A stretch of 64,000 nt of DNA from an uncultured Phascolarctobacterium sp. (GTDB taxonomy: Bacteria; Bacillota; Negativicutes; Acidaminococcales; Acidaminococcaceae), in NCBI GenBank assembly GCA_905200645.1, contig CAJKLD010000001.1:98495-162494 (forward strand). Direction: 5' to 3'. Below are positions 42,839-51,927 of this stretch, one piece after another. Each line of letters begins with the position of its first letter. The first letter of the stretch is position 1. The position numbers and the translations under genes are program-made. Below the pieces are notes generated by a model. It did no database searches, was not told the DNA's origin, and worked only from the letters and a program-made list of their open reading frames with translations.

Positions 42839-42846
42839 CCAGTCAG
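42831..42846. promoter_or_regulatory. 7-bp inverted repeat before the RND operon
   Basis: CTGACTG-AC-CAGTCAG is a perfect 7-bp dyad overlapping the stop codon of the upstream gene, about 185 bases before the RND adaptor gene. It has the form of a TetR-family operator but no regulator gene is nearby. Confidence 0.4.
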
Positions 42847-43031
42847 CAAAAGGTGAAAAACTGCGAAAATTGATGAAAATAAAAGTATTTAAGCCATAAT
42901 TGCGCGAGATCAGGTTTGCGTTATTCTTTTTCGTCCAGTATAATAGTGTTATTCTGAAACTGGTTCATAGTCTATTTTTATGTATATATAGTGTGATAGT
43001 TTCTGAGTAGAAGAATAAAGGAGGTTTTTAT

Positions 43032-44189
43032 ATGTATAGTTTTATCCGCTCCTGCCGTGGGAAAAAAGCTTTAGCTGTTTCTCTGGCCGTGGCAGTTATG
43101 CTGACCGTGGCTGGCTGCGCGCAAAAGCAGCAGGCTCCCCAGCAGGCAACTTTGGTTAAGACCATGCAGGTAATCAAACGCGATACTCCGCTTGTTTATG
43201 ATTACACTGGTTTTGTGGAAGCACAGCAGGAAATGGAGCTAAAAGCTCAGGTAACAGGTCAGATTACAGGTAAATTTTTTAAGGGCGGTGACGTGGTAAC
43301 CGAAGGTCAGTCTTTGTATACCATTGATCCCAGAACCTATCAGGCAAATTTACTTAATGCACAGGCTGGCCTTGCCAATGCGCGCGCAGCCTTGGCTAAT
43401 GCTGCTTTGGATGCAGAGCGTTATTCTAAACTGTATGAACAAAGCGCCGTTTCCAAACAGGTTTTGGACAACGCCGTGATGATGCGCGACCAAGCACAGG
43501 CTGCCGTAAATGCGCAGGAGGCATTGTTACAAAATGCTCAAAAAGATATGAACGAAACAACTGTTACTGCTCCATTTGCTGGACGTATTGATACTACTGC
43601 TTTGGAAGTAGGTAACTTTGTAACGGCAGGTCAGACGGTTTTGGCTAAGATTTCTGATACTAATCCTGTGTTCATCAAATTCAGTGTGGCAGAAACGGAG
43701 TATTTGAAGCTTTTGAACGCCAATAATTCTTTGGATAATCTGCGTGCTGTTTTGGCCGACGGTTCTACCTACGAATTGACAGGCCGTGTATCTGAGGTTA
43801 ACCGCGGTATTAACGATGCTACCGGTACAATGACTATCCGCGCCTTGTTTGAAAACCCCAACCGCAAGCTGCTGCCCGGTATGTTTGCTCATATTAGGGC
43901 CATTGGCGGCGAAAAGAACGACGCTATGCTGATTCCACAGCGCGCTGTTGTCGAATTGATGTATAAAAAATTCGTTTATGTTATCGGCAGCGATAACAAG
44001 GTTTCTATGAAAGAAGTAACTCTTGGCCAAAAAGTAGATCGCATGGTTATCGTTGAAAGCGGTTTGCAGGGTGACGAGATTGTGGTTGTTGAAGGAACAG
44101 GCAAAGTACGTCAGGGAGCTGAAGTTCAGCCTCAACCAATGACCGAAGCAGACCTTGACACTGCTGCTAAGACAGAGCAAAATAAATAA
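43032..44189 (+). CDS. RND efflux periplasmic adaptor (membrane fusion lipoprotein)
   Basis: 385-residue AcrA/MexA-type adaptor. The N-terminus ends in a lipobox (VMLTVAGCAQ) for lipid anchoring. Lipoyl-like half-motifs VTGQITGKFFKGGDVVTEGQ and TTVTAPFAGRIDTTALEVGN flank a helical hairpin (QANLLNAQAGLANARAALAN), then a beta-barrel (ISDTNPVFIKFSVAET) and membrane-proximal domain. It links the inner-membrane pump encoded 14 bases downstream to an outer-membrane channel. No tolC-like gene is in the window. Confidence 0.92.
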   Translation: MYSFIRSCRGKKALAVSLAVAVMLTVAGCAQKQQAPQQATLVKTMQVIKRDTPLVYDYTGFVEAQQEMELKAQVTGQITGKFFKGGDVVTEGQSLYTIDPRTYQANLLNAQAGLANARAALANAALDAERYSKLYEQSAVSKQVLDNAVMMRDQAQAAVNAQEALLQNAQKDMNETTVTAPFAGRIDTTALEVGNFVTAGQTVLAKISDTNPVFIKFSVAETEYLKLLNANNSLDNLRAVLADGSTYELTGRVSEVNRGINDATGTMTIRALFENPNRKLLPGMFAHIRAIGGEKNDAMLIPQRAVVELMYKKFVYVIGSDNKVSMKEVTLGQKVDRMVIVESGLQGDEIVVVEGTGKVRQGAEVQPQPMTEADLDTAAKTEQNK

Positions 44190-44203
44190 GGAGGTAGGCA
44201 TAA

Positions 44204-47200
44204 GTGGCACGTTTTTTTATTGACCGTCCGGTCTTTGCTATGGTGCTGGCTATTTTGATTACGCTGTTAGGCACATTGGCCGGTATTAGCCTGCCTATCG
44301 CTCAATATCCTAACATCACTAAACCGCGTATTTCTGTTGAAACGAACTACGTTGGCGCTTCTGCGGACGTAGTTGAAGAGGCCGTTGCACAGGCCATTGA
44401 ACAGAAGGTCAGCGGTGTAGAAAATATGCTGGATATGAGCTCCGTCAGCACCAGTAATGGTCAGTACAAACTTAATGTTCAGTTCAATTTGGAGAAAAAC
44501 GCCGATATTGCTTCTGTAGAAGTGCAAAACCGTGTATCTCAGGCTAACAGCTCCATGCCTAGCGAGGTTACTGCTTATGGTATCACCACCGCTAAGGAAT
44601 CTGCTGAAACTATTATGTATTTTGGCCTGTATTCTCCTAATAATACTTATGACGGTATGTTTTTGCGTACCTATGCGGACGCTAACTTTATTGATGCTGT
44701 TAAACGTGTTAAAGGCGTATCTACTGTAAGCGAATATGGTCCGGAATATTCCATTCGTTTATGGTTAAATCCTGAAAAAATGGTTCAGCTGGGCGTTACT
44801 GTTGATGATGTAAGTAATGCTATCAAAACCCAAAATATTCAGGCGGCTGTTGGTTCTATCGGCGATCGTCCTACGGATGCGCTGCAGGAACGCACTTATT
44901 CAGCCAGTGCTCAAGGACGTTTAAAGACCGTGGAAGAGTTTGGCAATGTTATTGTGCGTACTAAAAATGGCGATAATTTGAAGCTGCGCGATATTGCTAC
45001 AATAAAAGAGGGTCCCCGTAATGACATGGTTACCAGCCGCTTGAACGGCGGCGAATCCGTTGTATTCCCTGTATCCTTAACTTCTGATGCTAACGCTATT
45101 GAAACCGTCGGTAAGATTAAAGAGGTATTAAAGGAAGCAGAGACCCGCTTCCCGGAAGATATGAAGCTGATTGTCATTCAGGATAATACGCAGTTTATTA
45201 CTGAATCTCTGAATAAAGTAGCGCACACCTTTTTCGAAGCTTTGGCTTTAGTTATTTTTGTAGTATTTATGTTTTTGGGCAGCTGGCGTGCAACCTTAAT
45301 TCCTTTGCTGGCTGTACCTGTATCTTTAGTTGGTACTTTTGCGTCTTTCGTATTGCTAGGTTTTACTATCAATACTTTGACCGCTTTCGCTATGATTCTA
45401 GCTATCGGCTTGGTAGTTGACGACGCAATCGTTGTTGTTGAGGCTGTTGAGCATCATATTCAGGAAAATGGTATGGCTCCTAAAGAGGCTACCTATCGCG
45501 CTATGAACGAAGTTTCCGGTCCTGTTGTGGCTATCGCTTTCGTTTTGTCCGCAGTATTTATTCCTGTTGCGTTTACCGGCGGTACCGTAGGTGAATTGTA
45601 CAAGCAGTTTGCTATCACTGTTTCCGTTTCCATGATGTTGTCTGCTATCGTTGCTCTGTCTTTGACACCGGCGCTGTGCTCCTTGATTTTGGTCAAGAAG
45701 GGCGCTGAAGAAGCTCCTAAGGGCTTTATAGGTAAGGCAGTTGCTGCTTTTAATCGTTGGTTTGAAAGAATTTTGGGTAAGTATGTGCAAAATGTTGAAT
45801 GGTGCATTCGCAAATCCAAGCTGGTATTAACTTGTTTGGTTGTAATCATCATTATGACCGGTGTTATCGCTAAACATACTCCTACCGGCTTCGTTCCTAA
45901 CGAGGACCAGGGCATGAGTGCCGTATCAGTTAATCTGCCGGAAGCTGCTTCCAGTAACCGTACCTTGCAGATTATCGAAGATATTTCTGCTAAAGCCCGC
46001 AAGCTGCCGGGCGTAAAGAATGTTATGTCCGTTTCCGGCGTAGATATTTTGTCTGATGCGCAAAAGGCAAACTCTGCGTTGATGGTAGTAGTTATGGATG
46101 ATTACAGCAATCGTACTACTACTACCCAACAGATTATTCCTATGGTTTTTGGTTTGGGCGCCCAATATCCTGACGCTACAGTTATGGCGTTCCAGCCGCC
46201 TTCCCTGCCCGGCGCTTCTAATACCGGTACTTTAAGCTTGTATTTGATGAACTTGGGCGGCGAGGATGTCGAGACAATGGGTCAGCGTGCTAATGAATTT
46301 TTGGCTAAAGCGCGTCAGCGTCCGGAAATTGGTATGATTTATACTACATTGAATACCAACACTCCGGTGTATAATTTTGATGTGGATCGCGAAAAAGCGC
46401 AGTCCTTAAATGTTCCTGTTTCCAGCGTATATTCTGCTTTGCAGACTTTTTTAGGCGGCAGTGAAATCAACGATATCAACAATTTCGGACGTACATGGAA
46501 AGTTGTTATGCAGGCAGATGCTAAATATCGTACCAGCGTTGACGATATGCGTTATTTCTTTGTACGCAGCAATGCCGGTGATATGGTTCCTCTGAATACG
46601 CTTGTATCTCCCTTGGAAAAGAACAGCTCTTTGGTAATGACTCGTTTTAACGGCGCGCGTGCGATTAAAATTTCCGGTGACCCGGCCGATGGTTATTCTA
46701 CCGGCGCTGCAATGAATGCTTTAGAAGAAGTTGCTAAGGAAACGCTTCCCAGCTCTTATACCTATGAATGGGTTGACCAGAGTCGCGACGAACGTGAAGC
46801 CGGCAGCCGTTCTACACAAATTTACATTATTTCCATGGTTTTTGTATTCCTGTGCCTGGCTGCTTTGTACGAAAGCTGGACTATTCCTTTGGCCGTATTG
46901 CTCAGCGTACCGTCCGCAATTTTCGGCTGCTTTCTGTCGCAATATCTGCGTGGACAAAACAACGACGTATATATGCAGATTGGTATGATTACCTTGATTG
47001 GTTTGGCAGCGAAAAACGCGATATTGATTGTAGAATATGCTAAGATGAATATGGAAGAAAACGGCATGGATGTTGTCAGCGCAGCAATCGAAGCTGCACA
47101 TTTGCGTCTGCGTCCTATTCTGATGACTTCTTTCGCGTTTATTCTTGGCTGTCTGCCTTTGGCTATTGCTACCGGCCCCGGCGCCGGCGCCCGTGTATCT

Positions 47201-47338
47201 ATGGGTAATGCCGTAGTAGGCGGTATGACTATTGCTACGATGTTTGGTATCTTTTTGATTCCTGTACTCTTTGTAGTTGTAGAACGTTTCTTCAGCCGCA
47301 AGAAAAAGGGTGAGGATCACATGATTGACCAATTGTAA
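44204..47338 (+). CDS. RND multidrug efflux transporter, AcrB/MexB-type
   Basis: 1044-residue proton-driven inner-membrane pump of the HAE1 family. It starts with ARFFIDRPVFAMVLAILITL and IAQYPNITKPRISVETNYVG, has GLVVDDAIVVVEAVEHHI with the proton-relay Asp pair in helix 4 and MTLIGLAAKNAILIVEYAK with the Lys of helix 10, and typical periplasmic loops (LPGASNTGTLSLYLMNLG). The N- and C-halves repeat. It exports drugs, bile acids or detergents with the adaptor; substrate range unknown. A terminator follows. Confidence 0.95.
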   Translation: MARFFIDRPVFAMVLAILITLLGTLAGISLPIAQYPNITKPRISVETNYVGASADVVEEAVAQAIEQKVSGVENMLDMSSVSTSNGQYKLNVQFNLEKNADIASVEVQNRVSQANSSMPSEVTAYGITTAKESAETIMYFGLYSPNNTYDGMFLRTYADANFIDAVKRVKGVSTVSEYGPEYSIRLWLNPEKMVQLGVTVDDVSNAIKTQNIQAAVGSIGDRPTDALQERTYSASAQGRLKTVEEFGNVIVRTKNGDNLKLRDIATIKEGPRNDMVTSRLNGGESVVFPVSLTSDANAIETVGKIKEVLKEAETRFPEDMKLIVIQDNTQFITESLNKVAHTFFEALALVIFVVFMFLGSWRATLIPLLAVPVSLVGTFASFVLLGFTINTLTAFAMILAIGLVVDDAIVVVEAVEHHIQENGMAPKEATYRAMNEVSGPVVAIAFVLSAVFIPVAFTGGTVGELYKQFAITVSVSMMLSAIVALSLTPALCSLILVKKGAEEAPKGFIGKAVAAFNRWFERILGKYVQNVEWCIRKSKLVLTCLVVIIIMTGVIAKHTPTGFVPNEDQGMSAVSVNLPEAASSNRTLQIIEDISAKARKLPGVKNVMSVSGVDILSDAQKANSALMVVVMDDYSNRTTTTQQIIPMVFGLGAQYPDATVMAFQPPSLPGASNTGTLSLYLMNLGGEDVETMGQRANEFLAKARQRPEIGMIYTTLNTNTPVYNFDVDREKAQSLNVPVSSVYSALQTFLGGSEINDINNFGRTWKVVMQADAKYRTSVDDMRYFFVRSNAGDMVPLNTLVSPLEKNSSLVMTRFNGARAIKISGDPADGYSTGAAMNALEEVAKETLPSSYTYEWVDQSRDEREAGSRSTQIYIISMVFVFLCLAALYESWTIPLAVLLSVPSAIFGCFLSQYLRGQNNDVYMQIGMITLIGLAAKNAILIVEYAKMNMEENGMDVVSAAIEAAHLRLRPILMTSFAFILGCLPLAIATGPGAGARVSMGNAVVGGMTIATMFGIFLIPVLFVVVERFFSRKKKGEDHMIDQL

Positions 47339-47385
47339 AAGCTTCGGCCTTTAGTTTAAACTTTAAACTCTAAACTCTAAAATTT

Positions 47386-47428
47386 AGCTCCGCTTAGTTT
47401 CTAAATAGGAACTAGGCGGAGCTTTTTA
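47386..47428 (+). terminator. terminator of the RND operon
   Basis: AGCTCCGCTTAGTT (47386-47399) pairs with AACTAGGCGGAGCT (47410-47423), then TTTT. The following 170 bases carry no gene. Confidence 0.85.
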
Positions 47429-47597
47429 TGTCTTTGATTTGTATTCTAAAGATTTACAACTTATTTTATGGCTTAATTAAGTAAAAAAACATAATAAATA
47501 TATTACATGTATTTAGTAAATAGACAAAGAAATTGTGACAAATAAAAGGTGACCGCGGCAACAGTTAGCTGCAAATCGTCCTTTTATAATAAAAAAC

Positions 47598-47625
47598 GAC
47601 AAGTCAGCTTGTCCGCTATTATACT
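47598..47625 (+). promoter_or_regulatory. possible promoter/operator before the first decarboxylase pair
   Basis: A GACAAG/CTTGTC dyad (47598-47603, 47608-47613) precedes TATTAT/TATACT -10-like sequence (47617-47625). Farther up, ATAAAAGG and CCTTTTAT form a longer inverted repeat. No clear -35. Confidence 0.35.
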
Positions 47626-47666
47626 ACTCGTTTAGGGTGGAACAATTCTTGGTGGAGGTGATATTT

Positions 47667-47795
47667 ATGGGTCCGGTGACCGCTAGTCCGTGGCTGATTT
47701 CCATAATTAATATGGTCATTGTTTTCGGCGTTTTGATCGCTTTGGGCATGTTGATGAGTTTGATTCAGGTAGTAGATCCTACTAGAAATCATTAA
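47667..47795 (+). CDS. 42-residue membrane protein, putative Na+-pump decarboxylase small subunit (copy 1)
   Basis: ATG at 47667 after GGTGGAGGTG. The product has one hydrophobic helix (LISIINMVIVFGVLIALGML) and a short tail ending VVDPTRNH. It resembles the single-helix N-terminus of OadG/MmdD-type subunits, which assemble the sodium-translocating decarboxylase, but without the usual periplasmic linker. It is 31 bases upstream of a decarboxylase beta subunit, and an equivalent gene precedes the second beta copy, so a structural role with the beta subunit is likely. Confidence 0.65.
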   Translation: MGPVTASPWLISIINMVIVFGVLIALGMLMSLIQVVDPTRNH

Positions 47796-47826
47796 AATCT
47801 CTAAAATCTAAGGAGGAAAATTTTTT

Positions 47827-48960
47827 ATGTTTGAGGCATTTATTGTTGCTCTAACTTCCGTATGGGCAGATTCCGGCTTCTCTGCTTTGACCGGCGGTCA
47901 TGTAATCATGATTTTGGTTGGTCTGATTCTGCTTTATATGGCTATTGGCAAAGGCTTTGAGCCTCTGCTGCTGTCCCCAATCGCATTTGGTTGTATTTTG
48001 GCTAACATTCCTAAAAACGGCTTTGAGGCTCCCGGCGTTATGTCCGTAATTATGTATGGTATTAACCACGAAGTATTCCCGCCGTTGATTTTCTTGGGCG
48101 TAGGCGCAATGACCGACTTTGGTCCGTTGATTGCTAACCCCAAAACTCTGCTTTTAGGCGCTGCTGCTCAGGCTGGCGTATTTATCGCTTTGCTGGGCGC
48201 AATGCTCTTAGGCTTCTCCGTACAAGAGGCTGCCGCTATTGGTATCATTGGCGGCGCTGACGGACCTACCTCCATTTATTTGGCTGCTAAAATGGCTCCT
48301 CAGCTGTTAGGTGCTATCGCCGTTGCTGCATACTCCTACATGTCTTTGGTTCCGCTGATTCAGCCTCCTATTATGAAGCTTTTTACTACCGAAGCAGACC
48401 GCAAAATTGTTATGAAACAACTGCGTCCTGTTTCTAAATTTGAAAAAATTGTCTTCCCGATCATGACTACTATCGTAATTTCTTTACTGCTGCCTTCCGT
48501 AACCGCCCTGATTGGTATGCTGATGCTGGGTAACCTGTTTAAAGAAGCCGGCTGCCTGGATCGTTTGAGCGATACCGCACAAAACGCTTTGATGAACACT
48601 GTAACTATCATGCTGGCAACCGGTACCGGCTTGACTATGAGTGCGGAATCCTTCTTAAATTATCAAACCATCCTGATTATTTTCTTGGGCTTGGTTGCCT
48701 TTATCGGTGGTACTGCTGCCGGTGTTATTTTTGGCAAGCTGATGTGCTATCTTGACGGCGGCGCAACTAACCCGTTGATTGGGTCTGCCGGTGTATCCGC
48801 AGTTCCTATGGCTGCTCGTGTTTCTCAAATTGTTGGCCAAAAGGCCAATCCTGCCAACTTCCTGCTGATGCATGCTATGGGGCCTAACGTTGCAGGCGTT
48901 ATCGGTACTGCAGTTGCTGCCGGCACTATGCTGGCAATGATTGGCCCTGTTGCTAAATAA
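47827..48960 (+). CDS. Na+-translocating decarboxylase beta subunit (copy 1)
   Basis: 377-residue integral membrane carboxybiotin decarboxylase subunit (OadB/GcdB/MmdB family), which couples decarboxylation of carboxybiotin to sodium export. Family motifs: [57 protein letters not shown] (the catalytic/sodium-site Asp), [16 protein letters not shown], and [20 protein letters not shown]. About nine membrane helices plus re-entrant loops. Which substrate (glutaconyl-, methylmalonyl-CoA or oxaloacetate) depends on alpha and gamma subunits that are not in the window. Nearly identical to 49804-50934. Confidence 0.9.
   Translation: MFEAFIVALTSVWADSGFSALTGGHVIMILVGLILLYMAIGKGFEPLLLSPIAFGCILANIPKNGFEAPGVMSVIMYGINHEVFPPLIFLGVGAMTDFGPLIANPKTLLLGAAAQAGVFIALLGAMLLGFSVQEAAAIGIIGGADGPTSIYLAAKMAPQLLGAIAVAAYSYMSLVPLIQPPIMKLFTTEADRKIVMKQLRPVSKFEKIVFPIMTTIVISLLLPSVTALIGMLMLGNLFKEAGCLDRLSDTAQNALMNTVTIMLATGTGLTMSAESFLNYQTILIIFLGLVAFIGGTAAGVIFGKLMCYLDGGATNPLIGSAGVSAVPMAARVSQIVGQKANPANFLLMHAMGPNVAGVIGTAVAAGTMLAMIGPVAK
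47855..48629 (+). repeat. 775-bp exact repeat, copy 1 (matches 49829-50603)
   Basis: From CTTCCGTATGGGCAG to the first mismatch at 48630, the two beta-subunit genes are base-for-base identical by eye (offset 1974); the ends of the genes differ by many silent changes. Confidence 0.85.
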
Positions 48961-48997
48961 GTTTTAGACCGGATTCACTGTAATAGTCCAGTAAAAA

Positions 48998-49101
48998 ACC
49001 TCCATATATAGCCTGTATGGCCGTATATGGAGGTTTTTGTTTTGAGTAAAATTTAAAAATAGGCATAAAAAATAACCAGTTCGCATCTGGTTATTTTTTA
49101 C
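48998..49101 (+). terminator. two tandem terminators after the first beta subunit
   Basis: AACCTCCATATA (48998-49009) with TATATGGAGGTT (49024-49035) and T tail, then AAAAATAACCAG (49068-49079) with CTGGTTATTTTT (49087-49098) and T tail. The following 49102-49370 stretch shows no gene. Confidence 0.85.
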
Positions 49102-49377
49102 GTCTAAGGTTGTTCGCATCAGCCTTGGACTTTCTCCCAAATCTTTCTAGTTGCAAATTAAAGATTGGAAGGATATTAAATGGTTGCTTTGCAGTACTTA
49201 TTTTAGCAAAGAATTTGTATATTTCTGTTGCCAAGGTCACGAATTTTTATTTTAAAAATATAGTAATTGTAAAGTAATTTAAGTAAATAGATTTTGTAAT
49301 TAATGTAAGAGCAGTGCGCGGCAAAAGTGTGACTTGCGCAACAGAAGATAAAAAAAATTAAATTTATACTTATTAAA

Positions 49378-49410
49378 GTAAGATAAGCAGTGTATCTTAC
49401 GCGGTATAAT
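49378..49410 (+). promoter_or_regulatory. promoter with overlapping dyad before the second pair
   Basis: TATAAT at 49405-49410, preceded by the inverted repeat GTAAGATA (49378-49385) and TATCTTAC (49393-49400) lying over the -35 region. No consensus -35, suggesting an activator or repressor site. Confidence 0.45.
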
Positions 49411-49441
49411 CCCCTTGAATTTCGCAGAAAGAGGTGAATTT

Positions 49442-49570
49442 ATGGGTCCTGTAACAACTAATCCGTGGCTGATTGCTGTCATTAATATGACCATTGTTTT
49501 TGGCGTTTTGATTGCTTTAGGCGTTTTAATGAACATGATTCAGCTGGTAGATCCTACGAAGGCAAAATAA
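49442..49570 (+). CDS. 42-residue membrane protein, putative Na+-pump decarboxylase small subunit (copy 2)
   Basis: ATG at 49442 after AGAGGTG. Paralogue of 47667-47795: both begin MGPVT and share PWLI, one transmembrane helix (VFGVLIALGVLMNMIQLV here) and the VDPT tail. About 70% identical, with different codons, so the pair is older than the identical block of the beta genes. It is separated from its beta subunit by a 233-base structured stretch instead of 31 bases. Confidence 0.65.
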   Translation: MGPVTTNPWLIAVINMTIVFGVLIALGVLMNMIQLVDPTKAK

Positions 49571-49608
49571 GCCTGTAATTTTGGTTTAGAAGCAGGCTTC
49601 TGCTTTAA

Positions 49609-49752
49609 GCTGTTCCGTTAAAGAAAATTGGTACAGTCAGCTGCCGTATAGGCCTCACAATTAGGTTTCCGCAGGCTAGGGGAGACTGGGAAATAATGGT
49701 GGAAAATGTAACAGGTTTCATTTTAACGGAGCATATATTGCCTTTAGGCAAT
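49609..49752 (+). other. structured intergenic RNA candidate before the second beta subunit
   Basis: GTTCCGTTAAA (49612-49622) can pair with TTTAACGGAGC (49722-49732), enclosing 99 bases. An alternative hairpin AAAATG (49703-49708)/CATTTT (49719-49724) uses the same 3' strand. A further hairpin ATTGCC-TTTA-GGCAAT lies at 49737-49752. There is no T-tract, so regulation, if any, would act on translation or RNA stability. Confidence 0.4.
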
Positions 49753-49803
49753 CGCACTTATAACATTATATCCTGCTAAGGAAAATAAGGAGGAAATTTT
49801 TTC

Positions 49804-50934
49804 ATGGAAGCATTTGTTGTTGCTCTGTCTTCCGTATGGGCAGATTCCGGCTTCTCTGCTTTGACCGGCGGTCATGTAATCATGATTTTGGTTGGTCTGA
49901 TTCTGCTTTATATGGCTATTGGCAAAGGCTTTGAGCCTCTGCTGCTGTCCCCAATCGCATTTGGTTGTATTTTGGCTAACATTCCTAAAAACGGCTTTGA
50001 GGCTCCCGGCGTTATGTCCGTAATTATGTATGGTATTAACCACGAAGTATTCCCGCCGTTGATTTTCTTGGGCGTAGGCGCAATGACCGACTTTGGTCCG
50101 TTGATTGCTAACCCCAAAACTCTGCTTTTAGGCGCTGCTGCTCAGGCTGGCGTATTTATCGCTTTGCTGGGCGCAATGCTCTTAGGCTTCTCCGTACAAG
50201 AGGCTGCCGCTATTGGTATCATTGGCGGCGCTGACGGACCTACCTCCATTTATTTGGCTGCTAAAATGGCTCCTCAGCTGTTAGGTGCTATCGCCGTTGC
50301 TGCATACTCCTACATGTCTTTGGTTCCGCTGATTCAGCCTCCTATTATGAAGCTTTTTACTACCGAAGCAGACCGCAAAATTGTTATGAAACAACTGCGT
50401 CCTGTTTCTAAATTTGAAAAAATTGTCTTCCCGATCATGACTACTATCGTAATTTCTTTACTGCTGCCTTCCGTAACCGCCCTGATTGGTATGCTGATGC
50501 TGGGTAACCTGTTTAAAGAAGCCGGCTGCCTGGATCGTTTGAGCGATACCGCACAAAACGCTTTGATGAACACTGTAACTATCATGCTGGCAACCGGTAC
50601 CGGTTTGACCATGAGCGCTGAATCCTTCCTGAACTATCAAACCATTTTGATTATCTGCTTAGGCTTGGTTGCTTTCGTAGCTGGTACTGCTGCAGGCGTA
50701 ATCTTTGGTAAGCTTATGTGCATGGTTGACGGCGGCGCAACTAACCCGTTGATTGGTTCTGCCGGTGTATCCGCAGTTCCTATGGCTGCTCGTGTATCTC
50801 AAAAAGTTGGCCAAAAATGCAATCCTGCCAACTTCCTGCTGATGCACGCTATGGGTCCTAACGTTGCAGGCGTTATCGGTACTGCAGTTGCTGCCGGTAC
50901 TATGCTGGCAATGATTGGCCCTGTTGCTAAATAA
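49804..50934 (+). CDS. Na+-translocating decarboxylase beta subunit (copy 2)
   Basis: 376-residue paralogue of 47827-48960 with all the same motifs ([40 protein letters not shown]). Proteins differ at only about 15 positions, mostly at the N-terminus and around residues 276-340 ([36 protein letters not shown]). The duplication may allow one subunit per alpha/small-subunit set, or dosage. GGAGG precedes the ATG. Confidence 0.9.
   Translation: MEAFVVALSSVWADSGFSALTGGHVIMILVGLILLYMAIGKGFEPLLLSPIAFGCILANIPKNGFEAPGVMSVIMYGINHEVFPPLIFLGVGAMTDFGPLIANPKTLLLGAAAQAGVFIALLGAMLLGFSVQEAAAIGIIGGADGPTSIYLAAKMAPQLLGAIAVAAYSYMSLVPLIQPPIMKLFTTEADRKIVMKQLRPVSKFEKIVFPIMTTIVISLLLPSVTALIGMLMLGNLFKEAGCLDRLSDTAQNALMNTVTIMLATGTGLTMSAESFLNYQTILIICLGLVAFVAGTAAGVIFGKLMCMVDGGATNPLIGSAGVSAVPMAARVSQKVGQKCNPANFLLMHAMGPNVAGVIGTAVAAGTMLAMIGPVAK
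49829..50603 (+). repeat. 775-bp exact repeat, copy 2 (matches 47855-48629)
   Basis: Second copy of the identical block; divergence resumes at 50604. Confidence 0.85.
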
Positions 50935-50956
50935 TCTTTTTCTGCAACTCCCCTAA

Positions 50957-50987
50957 GAGGGTGCGCTTAACGCGCACCCTCTTTTTT
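50957..50987 (+). terminator. terminator after the second beta subunit
   Basis: GAGGGTGCGC (50957-50966) pairs perfectly with GCGCACCCTC (50972-50981), then TTTTTT. 50988-51180 shows nothing else. Confidence 0.9.
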
Positions 50988-51180
50988 GTGCTTTAACGCA
51001 TGAGCGTTTCTTCATGTCACGAAACGCGACAGGAACAAGCGTTTGCTTTAAAAAGCTTGTTGTTAGCGATAAAATAAGAGAAAAACTTTAGTAGTAACTT
51101 TGAAGCAAAGCAATTATTTTTGACGAAAAAAGCCATGAGAGATGTATTTATAGTAATGCCGGAAAAGATTTTATAATTAG

Positions 51181-51209
51181 TTTACATTTTTGGGTAGATG
51201 GATTATACT
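51181..51209 (+). promoter_or_regulatory. promoter of the two-partner secretion locus
   Basis: TTTACA (51181-51186), 17-base spacer, TATACT (51204-51209). Confidence 0.7.
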
Positions 51210-51273
51210 ATAGGTAAATAAAACCTAATCCTAATCTTTAATCAACAAAAATATTTATGAAGAAGGTAATAGT

Positions 51274-51927
51274 ATGCAAAGAATCTTAGGTTGGGGAGTG
51301 GTTTTGTTAGCGATAAGCAGTATCTCATCTATGAGTATAACCAGTGCAGCAACTCCTGAAGATGCTTTAACGAAGCAGCAGCAGATATTACAACAAAAAG
51401 AACAAGAGCAAGCTTCTAAGCGTGCTGAAAAAGCATTGCAGTATCGTGTTAATCAATCCATGGCCAAAACACAGCAGCAAGGCAGCCGCTTAGAAGTTTT
51501 TTTATTGCCGGAGGAAGAAAAGAGCTTTGTAGTCAAGCAGTTTTCACTGAAGGCACCGAAGTATGGCTATAAATTTGCTTGGATTGATACATATCTTGCC
51601 AATTTTAACGGGCAGAAAATTGGCGTTAAAGGTATAAATGAGCTTATGCAGCGCATTAACGCAGAGATTGTTAATCGCGGTTACGTGACCACCCGTATTT
51701 ATGTAGAGCAGCAGGATTTATCCGGCGGTAAAATGTTCTTTACCCTGATGCCGGGAATAATTTCGGACATTCGCTTTAGAAAAGACACCTGGGGTACATG
51801 GCATAACGCGGTTCCCATGCGTAAGGGTTCTTTGCTTAATATACGCGACATTGAACAGGCTGTTGACAATTTTAACAATGTTCCTAATCAGAATGCCGAT
51901 ATTAAAATTGAACCCGGCCCGCAGTAA
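51274..51927 (+). CDS. TpsB/FhaC-type transporter, N-terminal (POTRA) part, ends at an in-frame TAA
   Basis: First 217 residues of an outer-membrane two-partner secretion translocator. Signal peptide (VVLLAISSISSMSITSAA), a Gln/Lys-rich linker helix (LTKQQQILQQKEQEQASKRA), then POTRA-type sequence (FAWIDTYLANFNGQKIGVKG, VNRGYVTTRIYVEQQDLSGG, GTWHNAVPMRKGSLLNIRDI). The TAA at 51925 interrupts a frame that continues without shift into GQSDLVIDIERKKPWQVSL, so this and the next entry are one gene. The natural protein would be 570 residues, a normal TpsB length. Either a nonsense mutation or readthrough. Confidence 0.85.
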   Translation: MQRILGWGVVLLAISSISSMSITSAATPEDALTKQQQILQQKEQEQASKRAEKALQYRVNQSMAKTQQQGSRLEVFLLPEEEKSFVVKQFSLKAPKYGYKFAWIDTYLANFNGQKIGVKGINELMQRINAEIVNRGYVTTRIYVEQQDLSGGKMFFTLMPGIISDIRFRKDTWGTWHNAVPMRKGSLLNIRDIEQAVDNFNNVPNQNADIKIEPGPQ

